Shown: piece after piece, positions 1 to 7,658 of the stretch
Layout of the letters: each line of letters opens with the position of its first letter
Numbering within the stretch: position 1 is the stretch's first letter
Assembly (NCBI GenBank): GCA_900755085.1
Contig: CAAEFF010000164.1
Location: 1-27,282, forward strand
Direction of reading: 5' to 3'
Length of the DNA stretch: 27,282 nt
From: an uncultured Streptococcus sp.
GTDB lineage: Bacteria > Bacillota > Bacilli > Lactobacillales > Streptococcaceae
Program-made: the position numbers and the translations under genes
Notes under the pieces: model-generated
What the model was told of the DNA's origin: nothing
The model's input: only the letters and a program-made list of their open reading frames with translations
Database searches by the model: none

Positions 1-176
1 GAACTTTTTCCTATGGTGGCCACAAAGGGAGGTCCCTTACTGATACCGTCCAACATTTCCATGACAAGTTGCTCCTTCTAAAAGATGAAATGAACACGGA
101 GACTGGCAAACAAATGGCAGAAAGTCGCCATCAATTTTTAATCACCTTTTTAAATGAACTAGAGAAGGAACTCTAA
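1..176 (+). CDS. HD-domain protein, C-terminal end (partial)
   Basis: The frame is open from base 3 to a TAA at 174-176 and gives 57 residues that enter from outside the window. The peptide carries FSYGGHKGRSLTDTV, KLLLLKDEMNTETGKQMAE and a closing RHQFLITFLNELEKEL. This is the typical C-terminus of the YedJ-like family of HD-superfamily metal-dependent phosphohydrolases (KLL..L...MNT..g...A..R..fm..FL). The HD motif itself lies upstream and cannot be seen, so activity and substrate are unknown. The gene converges on the deacetylase gene and shares a terminator with it. The family assignment comes from memory of this tail. Confidence 0.75.
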   Translation, partial: TFSYGGHKGRSLTDTVQHFHDKLLLLKDEMNTETGKQMAESRHQFLITFLNELEKEL

Positions 177-183
177 CAAAAAG

Positions 184-220
184 CCCCTGTCTGAAATGAT
201 CTAAGACAGGGGTCTTTCTT
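184..220. terminator. bidirectional intrinsic terminator
   Basis: CCCCTGTCT (184-192) pairs perfectly with AGACAGGGG (204-212) around an 11-nt loop. On the plus strand the stem is followed by TCTTTCTT. On the minus strand it is followed by GCTTTTTG. It lies exactly between two convergent genes and should end both transcripts. Confidence 0.85.
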
Positions 221-1098
221 TAATCTTGCATCATAGCTAGAAGGTCTTCTGCTGTAGTGGTAGGGAGGATCCGAACTCGTTTGAGGGAATAGAGGCCATC
301 AGCGGAGCTGGCGAGTCCATTTTTAGTGGTGAGACCTAGTTTGTAGTCAGCTTTCTTGGCTTGGTCGATCGTGATTTGGCTGTAGCGACCAGATGGGTAG
401 ACGATAACGCTGGTATTTTGATCCAGCCCCTTGTCCAGCAGGCGTTTAGAAGCGACGAGCTCATTCTTTTGAGTCTCAAGGCTGGAATTGGCTAGGTCTG
501 GATGATTGACTGTATGGCTTTCAAAGGTTACGCCAGCTTTTTTCATCTCTTTGATTTGATCAAAGGTCAGGACGTTTTCCTTTTCATTTTTGGTAAAGTC
601 CGTGATGATATTGTTGGTAGCGGTCATCTTGTATTTCTTAAGAAGCGGATAGACGATGGTATAGAAATCCTCGACGCCATCATCAAAGGTCAGCCAGACA
701 TATTTCTTTCCTTTTGGCACTTCGTTCTTAGCGAGGATGCGATAGGCTTCCTCTGGTGTCAGTGTGTAGTAACCCGCTTTTTTCAGGGCCTTTAGTTGGC
801 TCTCAAAGGTTTCTGGATCGACAATCAGATTGGCATTGGCAGCTTCTGACTCAGCCATATTGTGCACGGAGTGATACATGAGGATGGGCAATTTGACCGG
901 CTTTTTCACTCGCGTCCACTCGATAGAGGAGCTATTCTCCTCGAGAGAACGCGTCACGGCAGTGCCACTGGTATTTCCGTCATTCGACTGAGTGATTCGT
1001 TTGATCAGAAGAAAGCTACAAATAAAGATACAAACCAGGAGGAAGGCATTGATTCCAAGTAGGGCTTTGATTTTTTTAGGTACTCTTCGTTTACTCAT
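220..1098 (-). CDS. membrane-anchored polysaccharide deacetylase (NodB domain)
   Basis: This is a 292-aa protein with a basic N-terminus, one membrane segment at about residues 14-33, a short linker and a carbohydrate esterase family 4 (NodB) domain from about residue 68. Visible motifs are PILMYHS (71-77), TFDDG (137-141, the catalytic base and metal Asp), SHTVNH (194-199, the metal-binding histidines) and YPSGRY (234-239). Such enzymes act outside the membrane and remove acetyl groups from peptidoglycan GlcNAc or another surface glycan. The substrate cannot be read here. An upstream in-frame start at 1137 would add 13 residues but lies on top of the extended -10 promoter, so the ATG at 1098 is preferred. 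The gene stands alone. The domain call is secure; the substrate is not. Confidence 0.88.
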   Translation of the reverse strand: MSKRRVPKKIKALLGINAFLLVCIFICSFLLIKRITQSNDGNTSGTAVTRSLEENSSSIEWTRVKKPVKLPILMYHSVHNMAESEAANANLIVDPETFESQLKALKKAGYYTLTPEEAYRILAKNEVPKGKKYVWLTFDDGVEDFYTIVYPLLKKYKMTATNNIITDFTKNEKENVLTFDQIKEMKKAGVTFESHTVNHPDLANSSLETQKNELVASKRLLDKGLDQNTSVIVYPSGRYSQITIDQAKKADYKLGLTTKNGLASSADGLYSLKRVRILPTTTAEDLLAMMQD

Positions 1099-1125
1099 AG
1101 TGTCACCGTTTTCATCATTTTCTTT

Positions 1126-1155
1126 ATTGTACCACAAATTCTATGTTCTTTTCCA
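1126..1155 (-). promoter_or_regulatory. promoter of the deacetylase gene
   Basis: Read on the minus strand there is an extended -10, TGGTACAAT (hexamer at 1126-1131), and a TGGAAA -35-like hexamer 18 nt upstream (1150-1155). It decides the start codon, because transcription would begin downstream of the alternative ATG at 1137. Confidence 0.6.
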
Positions 1156-1210
1156 GAACTTGCTACAAACTGATCCTGTCATGAAAATTCAGAATTTTTA
1201 AGACAATGGG

Positions 1211-1239
1211 CTGTCAAATGGCCAAGTTTTTGTTATAAT
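1211..1239 (+). promoter_or_regulatory. promoter of hom-thrB
   Basis: An extended -10 TGTTATAAT (hexamer 1234-1239) has a CTGTCA -35-like hexamer (1211-1216) 17 nt upstream. An AAGGAGA ribosome binding site at 1260-1266 precedes the hom ATG at 1274. I saw no T-box or other long leader structure. Confidence 0.75.
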
Positions 1240-1273
1240 GGAGCTATTATAGAAATTTCAAGGAGACCATAGG

Positions 1274-2560
1274 ATGTCTGTAAAGATTGCCTTACTAGGA
1301 TTTGGTACTGTTGCGAGTGGCGTACCATTTTTATTAAAAGAAAATAGCGAAAAAATCAGCCAGGCTGCTCATGATGACATTGAGATTGCCAAGGTCTTGG
1401 TTCGTGATGATGCGGAGAAGGAAAAATTGCAAGCTGCAGGTCATGATTACAACTTTGTGACCAATGTTGATGAGATCATCGAAGACAAAGAGATTGCCAT
1501 CGTGGTGGAATTGATGGGTCGGATCGAACCGGCTAAGACTTTTATCACCCGTGCGCTTGAAGCAGGGAAGCACGTGGTTTCTGCTAACAAAGACCTTCTA
1601 GCTGTTCATGGAAGTGAGTTACTTGCGATTGCGAAGGAGCACCATGTCGCCCTCTATTATGAAGCTGCCGTAGCGGGTGGGATTCCAATTCTTCGCACTT
1701 TGGTGAATTCTTTGGCTTCTGACAAGGTGACCAAAGTTCTCGGTGTGGTCAATGGAACCTCCAACTTCATGATGACCAAAATGGTCGAAGAAGGTTGGAC
1801 TTATGAAGATGCATTAGCAGAAGCGCAACGACTTGGTTACGCTGAAAGTGACCCAACCAATGACGTTGAAGGAATCGATGCAGCTTATAAGATGGTGATT
1901 TTAAGCCAATTTGCTTTTGGAATGAATATCCAATACGATCAAGTCGGTCACAAGGGAATTAGCCAGATTACTCCTCAAGATGTATCGGTCGCTCAAAGCC
2001 TTGGTTATGTGATTAAGCTGGTTGGCTCGATTGTTGAAACAGAGTCAGGGATCGCAGCAGAGGTGACACCAACCTTCCTTCCAAAACAACACCCACTGGC
2101 AGGTGTGAACGGGGTGATGAACGCGGTCTATGTGGAATCGATCGGGATTGGTGAGTCTATGTACTATGGACCTGGTGCGGGTCAAAAACCAACTGCTACA
2201 AGTGTCGTTGCCGACCTCGTTCGCATTGTCCGTCGTCTAAAAGAAGGAACGATTGGAAAAGCCTTCAATGAATACAGCCGTCCTCTTCAATTGGCCAAAC
2301 CAGAAGATGTGAAGAACAATTATTACTTCTCTATCAAGGCACCAGATGCGACGGGTCAAATCTTGCGTCTTGCGGAGATCTTTAATGCAGAAGGAGCTTC
2401 CTTCAAGCAAATCCTTCAGGAAGACTCAGATGGTCAATTTGCAAGTGTGGTCATCATTACCCACCAAGTTAACCAAACCCAATTCAAGAACTTGGTTGAA
2501 AAACTGGATTCAGAGCCGAATTTCGAACTCTTGAATACCTTTAAGGTCTTGGGAGAATAA
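1274..2560 (+). CDS. hom: homoserine dehydrogenase
   Basis: This 428-aa enzyme reduces aspartate semialdehyde to homoserine with NAD(P)H, the branch point to threonine and methionine. The N-terminal Rossmann motif is LLGFGTVASGV (residues 7-17). The family motifs SANKDLLA (103-110), GVVNGTSNFM (157-166) and VEGIDAAYKMVILS (198-211) follow. The C-terminal stretch from about residue 350 (YYFSIKAPDATGQILRLAE) looks like the ACT regulatory domain of the usual single-function, approximately 430-residue form. No aspartokinase domain is fused. A good AAGGAGA site precedes the ATG. The gene is followed after 2 nt by thrB, so the two are translated from one message. ACT-mediated threonine feedback inhibition is known for the family and is not shown here. 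Confidence 0.97.
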   Translation: MSVKIALLGFGTVASGVPFLLKENSEKISQAAHDDIEIAKVLVRDDAEKEKLQAAGHDYNFVTNVDEIIEDKEIAIVVELMGRIEPAKTFITRALEAGKHVVSANKDLLAVHGSELLAIAKEHHVALYYEAAVAGGIPILRTLVNSLASDKVTKVLGVVNGTSNFMMTKMVEEGWTYEDALAEAQRLGYAESDPTNDVEGIDAAYKMVILSQFAFGMNIQYDQVGHKGISQITPQDVSVAQSLGYVIKLVGSIVETESGIAAEVTPTFLPKQHPLAGVNGVMNAVYVESIGIGESMYYGPGAGQKPTATSVVADLVRIVRRLKEGTIGKAFNEYSRPLQLAKPEDVKNNYYFSIKAPDATGQILRLAEIFNAEGASFKQILQEDSDGQFASVVIITHQVNQTQFKNLVEKLDSEPNFELLNTFKVLGE

Positions 2561-2562
2561 GC

Positions 2563-3429
2563 ATGAAAATTATTGTTCCAGCAACCAGTGCCAATGTCGG
2601 TCCAGGATTTGATTCTGTTGGGATTGCCGTGACTCGCTATTTGACCATTGAAGTGCTTGAACCAGCAGATGCTTGGGTCATTGAGCATGATCTAGGAGCA
2701 GGAATTCCGACAGACGAGAAGAACCTCTTGCTCTCGACAGCCCTGTCGATTGCCCCAGCTATTCAACCACATCATATCAAAATGACCAGTCAAGTGCCTT
2801 TGGCGCGTGGTCTTGGATCTTCCAGCTCTGTCATTGTAGCAGGGATTGAATTAGCCAACCAATTAGCCAACCTCCAGCTATCAGATGCTGAGAAATTACG
2901 CATCGCGACCGAGATCGAAGGGCATCCGGATAATGTAGCTCCAGCTATTTTTGGGAATCTAGTCATTGCTAGCTACATCGGTGAGGATGTTCAATATGTA
3001 ACGGCTGACTTCCCAAGCTGTGACCTGGTAGCCTTTGTACCAAGCTACCAATTGAAGACCAGTGATAGTCGCAATGTTTTACCGAAAGAATGGTCTTATA
3101 AGGAAGCTGTTGCAGCTAGTAGTGTAGCCAATGTGGCCATCGCAGCTCTCCTCAAGGGAGATTTGCTGACGGCTGGTCGCTCCATCGAGTTAGATCACTT
3201 CCATGAGCGCTACCGTCAATCCTTGGTCAAAGAATTCCCTCAGGTAAAAGAAGTTGCGCATCAACACGATGCTTATGCCACTTACCTTTCTGGTGCAGGT
3301 CCAACGATCATGAACCTTTTGGCGCCAGAGCATACAGCAGCCTTTGTCGCAACTCTCGAAGAACTCGAGCTAGATGGTCAGATTTTCCAACTTAAAATTG
3401 ACACATTTGGCGTTCGTGTTGAGAAATAA
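2563..3429 (+). CDS. thrB: homoserine kinase
   Basis: This is a 288-aa GHMP-family kinase that phosphorylates homoserine to O-phosphohomoserine, the substrate of threonine synthase. The N-terminal family motif PATSANVGPGFDSVG is at residues 6-20. The phosphate-binding GHMP loop PLARGLGSSSS is at 79-89. The C-terminal GAGPTIMNLL motif is present as well. Length and motif order are normal. The gene follows hom by 2 nt and depends on the same promoter. A hairpin terminator lies about 25 nt after the stop. thrC is not in the window. Confidence 0.97.
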   Translation: MKIIVPATSANVGPGFDSVGIAVTRYLTIEVLEPADAWVIEHDLGAGIPTDEKNLLLSTALSIAPAIQPHHIKMTSQVPLARGLGSSSSVIVAGIELANQLANLQLSDAEKLRIATEIEGHPDNVAPAIFGNLVIASYIGEDVQYVTADFPSCDLVAFVPSYQLKTSDSRNVLPKEWSYKEAVAASSVANVAIAALLKGDLLTAGRSIELDHFHERYRQSLVKEFPQVKEVAHQHDAYATYLSGAGPTIMNLLAPEHTAAFVATLEELELDGQIFQLKIDTFGVRVEK

Positions 3430-3453
3430 ACTTCAATGTAACACAAATGAAAG

Positions 3454-3484
3454 AAGGATGTATACGAATGTATATGTCCTTTTT
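3454..3484 (+). terminator. terminator of hom-thrB
   Basis: AAGGATGTATA (3454-3464) pairs with TATATGTCCTT (3471-3481) through two G-T wobbles, around a 6-nt loop. A short T run follows. Confidence 0.7.
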
Positions 3485-3494
3485 GCTTCTCCTA

Positions 3495-3503
3495 TGGTAG
3501 AAT
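3495..3503 (+). promoter_or_regulatory. extended -10 promoter of the unknown membrane protein gene
   Basis: TGGTAGAAT at 3495-3503 fits an extended -10. No good -35 is found, and the expected -35 position lies in the preceding terminator. The 5' UTR contains an imperfect GGGAAA/TTTCCC hairpin before the AGGGGG ribosome binding site at 3545-3550. Confidence 0.45.
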
Positions 3504-3554
3504 GGGAATTGTATGGGGAAAAGCTCAAGCTTTCCCGAAAATCTAGGGGGATAT

Positions 3555-4493
3555 ATGAAACCAGAATATTTATATAGCATTGCTACCGATCTTGGTTTGC
3601 AATTTGATGGTGAATCTCGTGTGATGTACGGGGAGCGTGAAGGCTTCTTGTTAGTCATCGAAGGAGCTCAAACCAAGAATGTATTTACCATTTCACTTAG
3701 TGTGAAACAAGGTTCCGAAGGAGACTTAATCGAAGACGGTGAGATTCTTTGGAATGAATTAAAAGAACAATCAAAAGCCATTAATGCCATCTCTTTTGAT
3801 GGTTACTTGACCTCGATTGTCGTCAAAGGCGGAATTACCAAAGGGAAGGCTGTCGAAACCTTATGGACAGCTATCCAAGATATTGTTGATTTCTTACTCA
3901 ACCACCAATTTGTGCAAGTGAATGCGGAGACGGGTGAGGAAGAACCGATCGGCCTCTATCAAATCGGTGATGCGATCTTTTTAATCAATGATGCAACCTT
4001 TAAAGCCTACCAAGCCGAAGTGCAAGACACGGTGGAGGCTTATGAAGCGCGGGAAGAAAACTTCCTCTTAGGGATTGTGGGAGCCGTGATCGGTGTGATC
4101 ATTGGTGGAGCAGTTGCCCTCCTGGTAGCGCGTCTCGGCTATGTGTCTGTTTTAGCAGGTGTGGCCCTCGGTTTTTGTACCATCAAAGGTTATGAGCTCC
4201 TTGGTAAGAAATTGACTAAAAAAGGTGTGGTAGTTTCAGCAATTTTGATGGTCTTGACCGTCTTTTTGGTCAACCAATTAGATTATACTTTGTTTCTCAT
4301 GGATGAGTATTCCTTGCCATTCGATGTATCTTGGAGTCTCTTCAACGAAGAGACATTTAAGGGGAATGTTCCAGAAAACTACTTCTTGGAGCTAGGGAAG
4401 TTAGCTGTCTTTACTCTTGGTGGTGCTTGGATTTCGGTCAAATCAGCTCTGGATGGACAAAAGAATCGTGCCATTGCTCGTAAAATTGTATAG
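3555..4493 (+). CDS. membrane protein of unknown function
   Basis: The product is 312 aa from the ATG at 3555, which sits 4 nt after AGGGGG. An upstream in-frame ATG at 3513 lacks such a site. Residues 1 to about 165 are soluble, with alternating strands and helices and no motif I recognise. From about residue 175 there are three to four hydrophobic segments: LLGIVGAVIGVIIGGAVALL, VSVLAGVALGF, a VVVSAILMVLTVFL stretch, and LAVFTLGGAWI near the end. The C-terminus is basic. No signal peptide is seen. The gene is a single transcription unit between two terminators. It could be a conserved streptococcal envelope protein. I do not assign a function. Confidence 0.8.
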   Translation: MKPEYLYSIATDLGLQFDGESRVMYGEREGFLLVIEGAQTKNVFTISLSVKQGSEGDLIEDGEILWNELKEQSKAINAISFDGYLTSIVVKGGITKGKAVETLWTAIQDIVDFLLNHQFVQVNAETGEEEPIGLYQIGDAIFLINDATFKAYQAEVQDTVEAYEAREENFLLGIVGAVIGVIIGGAVALLVARLGYVSVLAGVALGFCTIKGYELLGKKLTKKGVVVSAILMVLTVFLVNQLDYTLFLMDEYSLPFDVSWSLFNEETFKGNVPENYFLELGKLAVFTLGGAWISVKSALDGQKNRAIARKIV

Positions 4494-4506
4494 TGAATGA
4501 TAAAAG

Positions 4507-4540
4507 GAAGGCCTGAATATTATAGGCCTTCTTTTGTTTT
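4507..4540 (+). terminator. intrinsic terminator
   Basis: GAAGGCCT (4507-4514) and AGGCCTTC (4524-4531) form a perfect 8-bp stem around a 9-nt loop. It is followed by TTTTGTTTTTTT. Confidence 0.9.
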
Positions 4541-4547
4541 TTTAGGG

Positions 4548-4576
4548 TCGAAAAATAGTCAAAAATTTGGTATAAT
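4548..4576 (+). promoter_or_regulatory. promoter of murB-potABCD
   Basis: An extended -10 TGGTATAAT (hexamer 4571-4576) is paired with TCGAAA (4548-4553) at 17 nt. I found no equally good promoter between murB and potA, so this one may drive the whole five-gene unit. Confidence 0.7.
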
Positions 4577-4608
4577 GGTTTGTATTTTATAGAGAGAGAA
4601 CAGACAGA

Positions 4609-5508
4609 ATGATGATTGAAAAAATGAATCAAATTCTTGAAGGGATTGATATCCGTTTTCAAGAATCTTTAAAACACTATACCTATACAAAGGTTGGGGG
4701 AAATGCTGAATTTCTCGCCTTTCCTCGCAACCAATACGAATTAAAACGCATTGTACGCTTTGCGAACCAGGAGAATATTCCATGGATGGTCCTGGGGAAT
4801 TCTTCAAATATTATTGTCCGAGATGGGGGTATTCCGGGATTTGTCATTATGTTTGATCGCTTGCGAGACATCAGTGTGGATGGTTATGTGGTCGAAGCAG
4901 AAGCAGGTGCTAAACTCATCGATACTACCCATGTGGCCTTGCACCATAGTTTGAAAGGCTTCGAGTTTGCCAGTGGCATTCCAGGCAGTGTCGGTGGTGC
5001 TGTCTTTATGAATGCAGGAGCCTATGGAGGAGAGATCGCGCATGTCCTTGTATCCTGTAAGGTCTTGACCAAAGACGGGGAGATCGAAACTCTGTCAGTG
5101 AGTGAACTAGCTTTTGGCTACCGTCATTCTAAGATTCAAGAGACAGGTGCTGTCGTCATCTCTGCCAAATTTGCTTTGTCACCAGGCAATCACGAGGAGA
5201 TCAAGCAGGAGATGGATCGGTTGACCCATCTTCGTCAGTTGAAACAACCCCTTGAATACCCTTCATGTGGATCTGTCTTTAAGCGTCCTGTTGGCCATTT
5301 TGCAGGTCAATTGATCAGCGAAGCAGGTCTAAAAGGCTATCGAATCGGTGGTGTGGAAGTTTCTGAAAAGCATGCCGGCTTTATGGTCAATGTCGACAAT
5401 GGAACAGCTAAGGACTACGAAGACCTGATCGCCCATGTCATTGAGGCAGTGGAAGCAAACTCAGGTGTCCGTCTAGAGCCAGAAGTTCGCATTATCGGTC
5501 AAAAATAA
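4609..5508 (+). CDS. murB: UDP-N-acetylenolpyruvoylglucosamine reductase
   Basis: MurB reduces UDP-GlcNAc-enolpyruvate to UDP-MurNAc with NADPH and FAD, the second committed step of cytoplasmic peptidoglycan synthesis. The 299-aa product has the FAD-binding motifs YTKVGGNAEFL and LGNSSNIIVRDGG, then FASGIPGSVGGAVFMNAGAYG. The C-terminal substrate domain has FGYRHSKI, YPSCGSVFKRP (with the proton-donor Ser of the family) and GLKGYRIGG. This is the type II form typical of Firmicutes. Start: ATGATG at 4609, so initiation at 4609 or 4612 is possible; the ribosome binding site (GAGAGA) is weak. I recall murB preceding potABCD in S. pneumoniae, which matches this window. Confidence 0.96.
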   Translation: MMIEKMNQILEGIDIRFQESLKHYTYTKVGGNAEFLAFPRNQYELKRIVRFANQENIPWMVLGNSSNIIVRDGGIPGFVIMFDRLRDISVDGYVVEAEAGAKLIDTTHVALHHSLKGFEFASGIPGSVGGAVFMNAGAYGGEIAHVLVSCKVLTKDGEIETLSVSELAFGYRHSKIQETGAVVISAKFALSPGNHEEIKQEMDRLTHLRQLKQPLEYPSCGSVFKRPVGHFAGQLISEAGLKGYRIGGVEVSEKHAGFMVNVDNGTAKDYEDLIAHVIEAVEANSGVRLEPEVRIIGQK

Positions 5509-5713
5509 AGAGCATACATGATAGGTTAGTACTAAGGTATCCGATTTACCTCAGAATGGAAAGGGGGTGAGTGCCTATCGATACCGTAAATAGGTGGGGC
5601 AGTCTTGTAAGTCCCCGAGAGGTATTGGTGGTCTGACAGGTTTTCCTGTCAGCCGCTGCATTTTCGTATGAAAAGCAGTTTGGTAATCGTAGTAAAGAAG
5701 GAATTTATGTGAA
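5509..5713 (+). ncRNA. structured leader between murB and potA (candidate cis-regulatory RNA)
   Basis: The 205-nt gap contains several pairings. CTGACAGG (5633-5640) and CCTGTCAG (5645-5652) form a perfect 8-bp stem with a TTTT loop. CTGC(A)TTTTC (5656-5665) and GAAAAGCAG (5670-5678) form a 9-bp stem with one bulged A. GGGG (5596-5599) can pair with CCCC (5613-5616). ATACC at 5581-5585 has two exclusive partners: GGTATCCGAT upstream (5536-5545, pairing with 5577-5585 through one bulge) or GGTAT downstream (5621-5625). That is the form of a switch. The last stem is followed only by TTTGG, so it is not a strong terminator. A 21-codon GTG-started reading frame (5571-5636) after AAGGGGGTGA is possible but unproven. 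I recognise no Rfam family. Confidence 0.5.
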
Positions 5714-6871
5714 TTGAAAAAACCAATTATTGAGTTTAAAAATGTTTCAAAGGTCTTTGAAGATAGCGGCACCGTTGTCCTAAAGGATATTAATTTTGAA
5801 TTGGAAGAAGGGAAGTTCTATACCCTTCTTGGAGCATCTGGATCAGGAAAATCAACCATCCTGAATATCATCGCAGGTCTTTTGGATGCTAGTTCTGGAG
5901 ATGTCTACCTTGATGGGGAACGGATTAATGATGTCCCTACCAACAAACGGGATGTCCACACCGTCTTTCAATCCTATGCCCTATTTCCACACATGACGGT
6001 CTTTGAAAATGTGGCTTTCCCCCTTCGTTTGAAAAAGGTGGACAAGGCTGAGATTGAACGCCGTGTTTCAGAAGTCTTGAAAATGGTGCAATTGGAAGGA
6101 TTTGAAAAACGTTCGATCCAAAAATTATCGGGTGGTCAACGCCAACGGGTAGCCATTGCACGAGCCATTATCAATGAACCGCGCGTGGTCCTTTTAGATG
6201 AGCCCTTGTCTGCACTTGATTTGAAACTTCGGACAGATATGCAGTATGAACTGCGGGAATTGCAACAACGCTTGGGCATTACCTTTGTCTTTGTTACCCA
6301 CGACCAAGAAGAAGCCCTTGCCATGAGTGACTGGATCTTTGTCATGAATGAAGGAGAGATCGTCCAATCTGGTACACCGGTTGATATCTATGACGAACCG
6401 ATCAACCACTTTGTAGCCACCTTTATCGGCGAGTCCAACATTCTAGATGGTCGCATGATCGAGGACTACTTGGTTGAGTTCAATGGCAAACGCTTTGAAG
6501 CGGTCGACGGGGGGATGCGTCCTAATGAACCAGTCGAAGTGGTCATTCGACCAGAAGACTTGCAAATTACTCTTCCTGAAGAGGGCAAACTTCAAGTTAA
6601 GGTCGATACCCAGCTCTTCCGTGGGGTGCATTACGAAATTATCGCTTATGATGATTTGGGCAATGAGTGGATGATTCACTCGACTCGTAAGGCCATCGTA
6701 GGAGAAGTGATTGGACTCGACTTTGAACCAGAAGACATTCATATCATGCGTCTCAATGAAACGGAAGAAGAATTCGATGCTCGGATTGAGGAATATGTAG
6801 AAATCGAAGAGCAAGAAGCTGGTTTGATTAATGCCATTGAGGAGGAGAGAGATGAAGAAAACAACCTCTAA
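5714..6871 (+). CDS. potA: spermidine/putrescine ABC transporter ATP-binding protein
   Basis: PotA is the cytoplasmic ATPase of the polyamine importer. The 385-aa product has Walker A GASGSGKST (40-48), the Q-loop FQSY (85-88), the ABC signature LSGGQ (138-142), Walker B VVLLDEP (158-164), the H-loop His196, and a C-terminal TOBE-like regulatory domain. It ends in an acidic tail that overlaps potB. No ATG is available in frame at the conserved N-terminus, so the start is TTG at 5714. GAAGG at 5697-5701 is 12 nt away, an unusually long spacing. An out-of-frame ATG followed directly by TGA (5707-5712) sits at the ideal distance instead. The sequence is extremely close to pneumococcal PotA as I remember it. 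Confidence 0.96.
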   Translation: MKKPIIEFKNVSKVFEDSGTVVLKDINFELEEGKFYTLLGASGSGKSTILNIIAGLLDASSGDVYLDGERINDVPTNKRDVHTVFQSYALFPHMTVFENVAFPLRLKKVDKAEIERRVSEVLKMVQLEGFEKRSIQKLSGGQRQRVAIARAIINEPRVVLLDEPLSALDLKLRTDMQYELRELQQRLGITFVFVTHDQEEALAMSDWIFVMNEGEIVQSGTPVDIYDEPINHFVATFIGESNILDGRMIEDYLVEFNGKRFEAVDGGMRPNEPVEVVIRPEDLQITLPEEGKLQVKVDTQLFRGVHYEIIAYDDLGNEWMIHSTRKAIVGEVIGLDFEPEDIHIMRLNETEEEFDARIEEYVEIEEQEAGLINAIEEERDEENNL

Positions 6872-7658
6872 TCTGTTTACCCTCCCGTATTTCTTGTGGA
6901 TTTTCCTTTTTGTGTTGGCTCCTGTGGCCTTGATTGTCTTGCAATCTTTTTTCAACGTTGAAGGGCAATTTTCACTAGACAACTACAAGGAATTCTTCAC
7001 CGCTCAAAACCTGACCTATTTAAAGATGAGCTTTAACTCGGTCCTTTATGCGGGGATTGTCACCTTGGTGACACTCTTGATTTCTTATCCGACTGCTTAC
7101 TTCTTGACCCAACTCAAGCATCGCCAGCTATGGCTGATGTTGATTGTTCTTCCGACTTGGGTCAATCTTTTGCTCAAGGCCTATGCCTTTATTGGGATCT
7201 TTGGTCAAGACGGCTCTATTAATAGCTTTTTGAGTTTTATCGGAATCGGTCCTCAGCAGATCCTCTTTACGGATTTCTCTTTCATTTTTGTAGCCAGCTA
7301 CATCGAGTTGCCATTTATGATTCTTCCGATTTTCAATGTCTTAGATGATTTGGATCCAAACTTGATCAATGCCAGCTATGATTTGGGAGCCAATCGTTGG
7401 GATACCTTCCGTCGAGTCGTATTTCCTTTGTCCATGAATGGGGTTCGCTCAGGCGTGCAGTCGGTCTTTATCCCTAGTCTCAGCCTCTTCATGTTGACAC
7501 GTTTGATCGGTGGGAACCGTGTTATTACCTTGGGAACTGCGATTGAACAGCACTTCTTGACAACGCAAAACTGGGGAATGGGATCCACCATCGGGGTTGT
7601 CTTGATCCTAGCCATGCTCCTCATCATGTGGGCTACGAGAGAAAGGAGAGAACGATGA
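6852..7658 (+). CDS. potB: spermidine/putrescine ABC transporter permease
   Basis: The 268-aa inner-membrane permease has about six transmembrane segments, beginning with LPYFLWIFLFVLAPVALIVL. The EAA-type coupling loop near residue 175 (INASYDLGANRWDTFRRVVFPLS) docks on PotA. The start is the ATG at 6852 after GAGGAGGAGA; an earlier in-frame ATG at 6831 lies within that site's upstream region and is not expected. The first 20 nt overlap the end of potA and the stop overlaps potC by ATGA, so the genes are translationally coupled. PotB pairs with PotC to form the pore. Confidence 0.95.
   Translation: MKKTTSNLFTLPYFLWIFLFVLAPVALIVLQSFFNVEGQFSLDNYKEFFTAQNLTYLKMSFNSVLYAGIVTLVTLLISYPTAYFLTQLKHRQLWLMLIVLPTWVNLLLKAYAFIGIFGQDGSINSFLSFIGIGPQQILFTDFSFIFVASYIELPFMILPIFNVLDDLDPNLINASYDLGANRWDTFRRVVFPLSMNGVRSGVQSVFIPSLSLFMLTRLIGGNRVITLGTAIEQHFLTTQNWGMGSTIGVVLILAMLLIMWATRERRER

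Noticed and set aside
1140..1273. A T-box or other amino-acid riboswitch before hom
   Set aside because: The promoter -10 is only 34 nt from the start codon, leaving no room for one.
6443..6982. A 179-codon open frame on the minus strand across the potA-potB junction
   Set aside because: It lies wholly opposite well-supported pot genes, has no ribosome binding site or promoter, and its translation has no recognisable motif.
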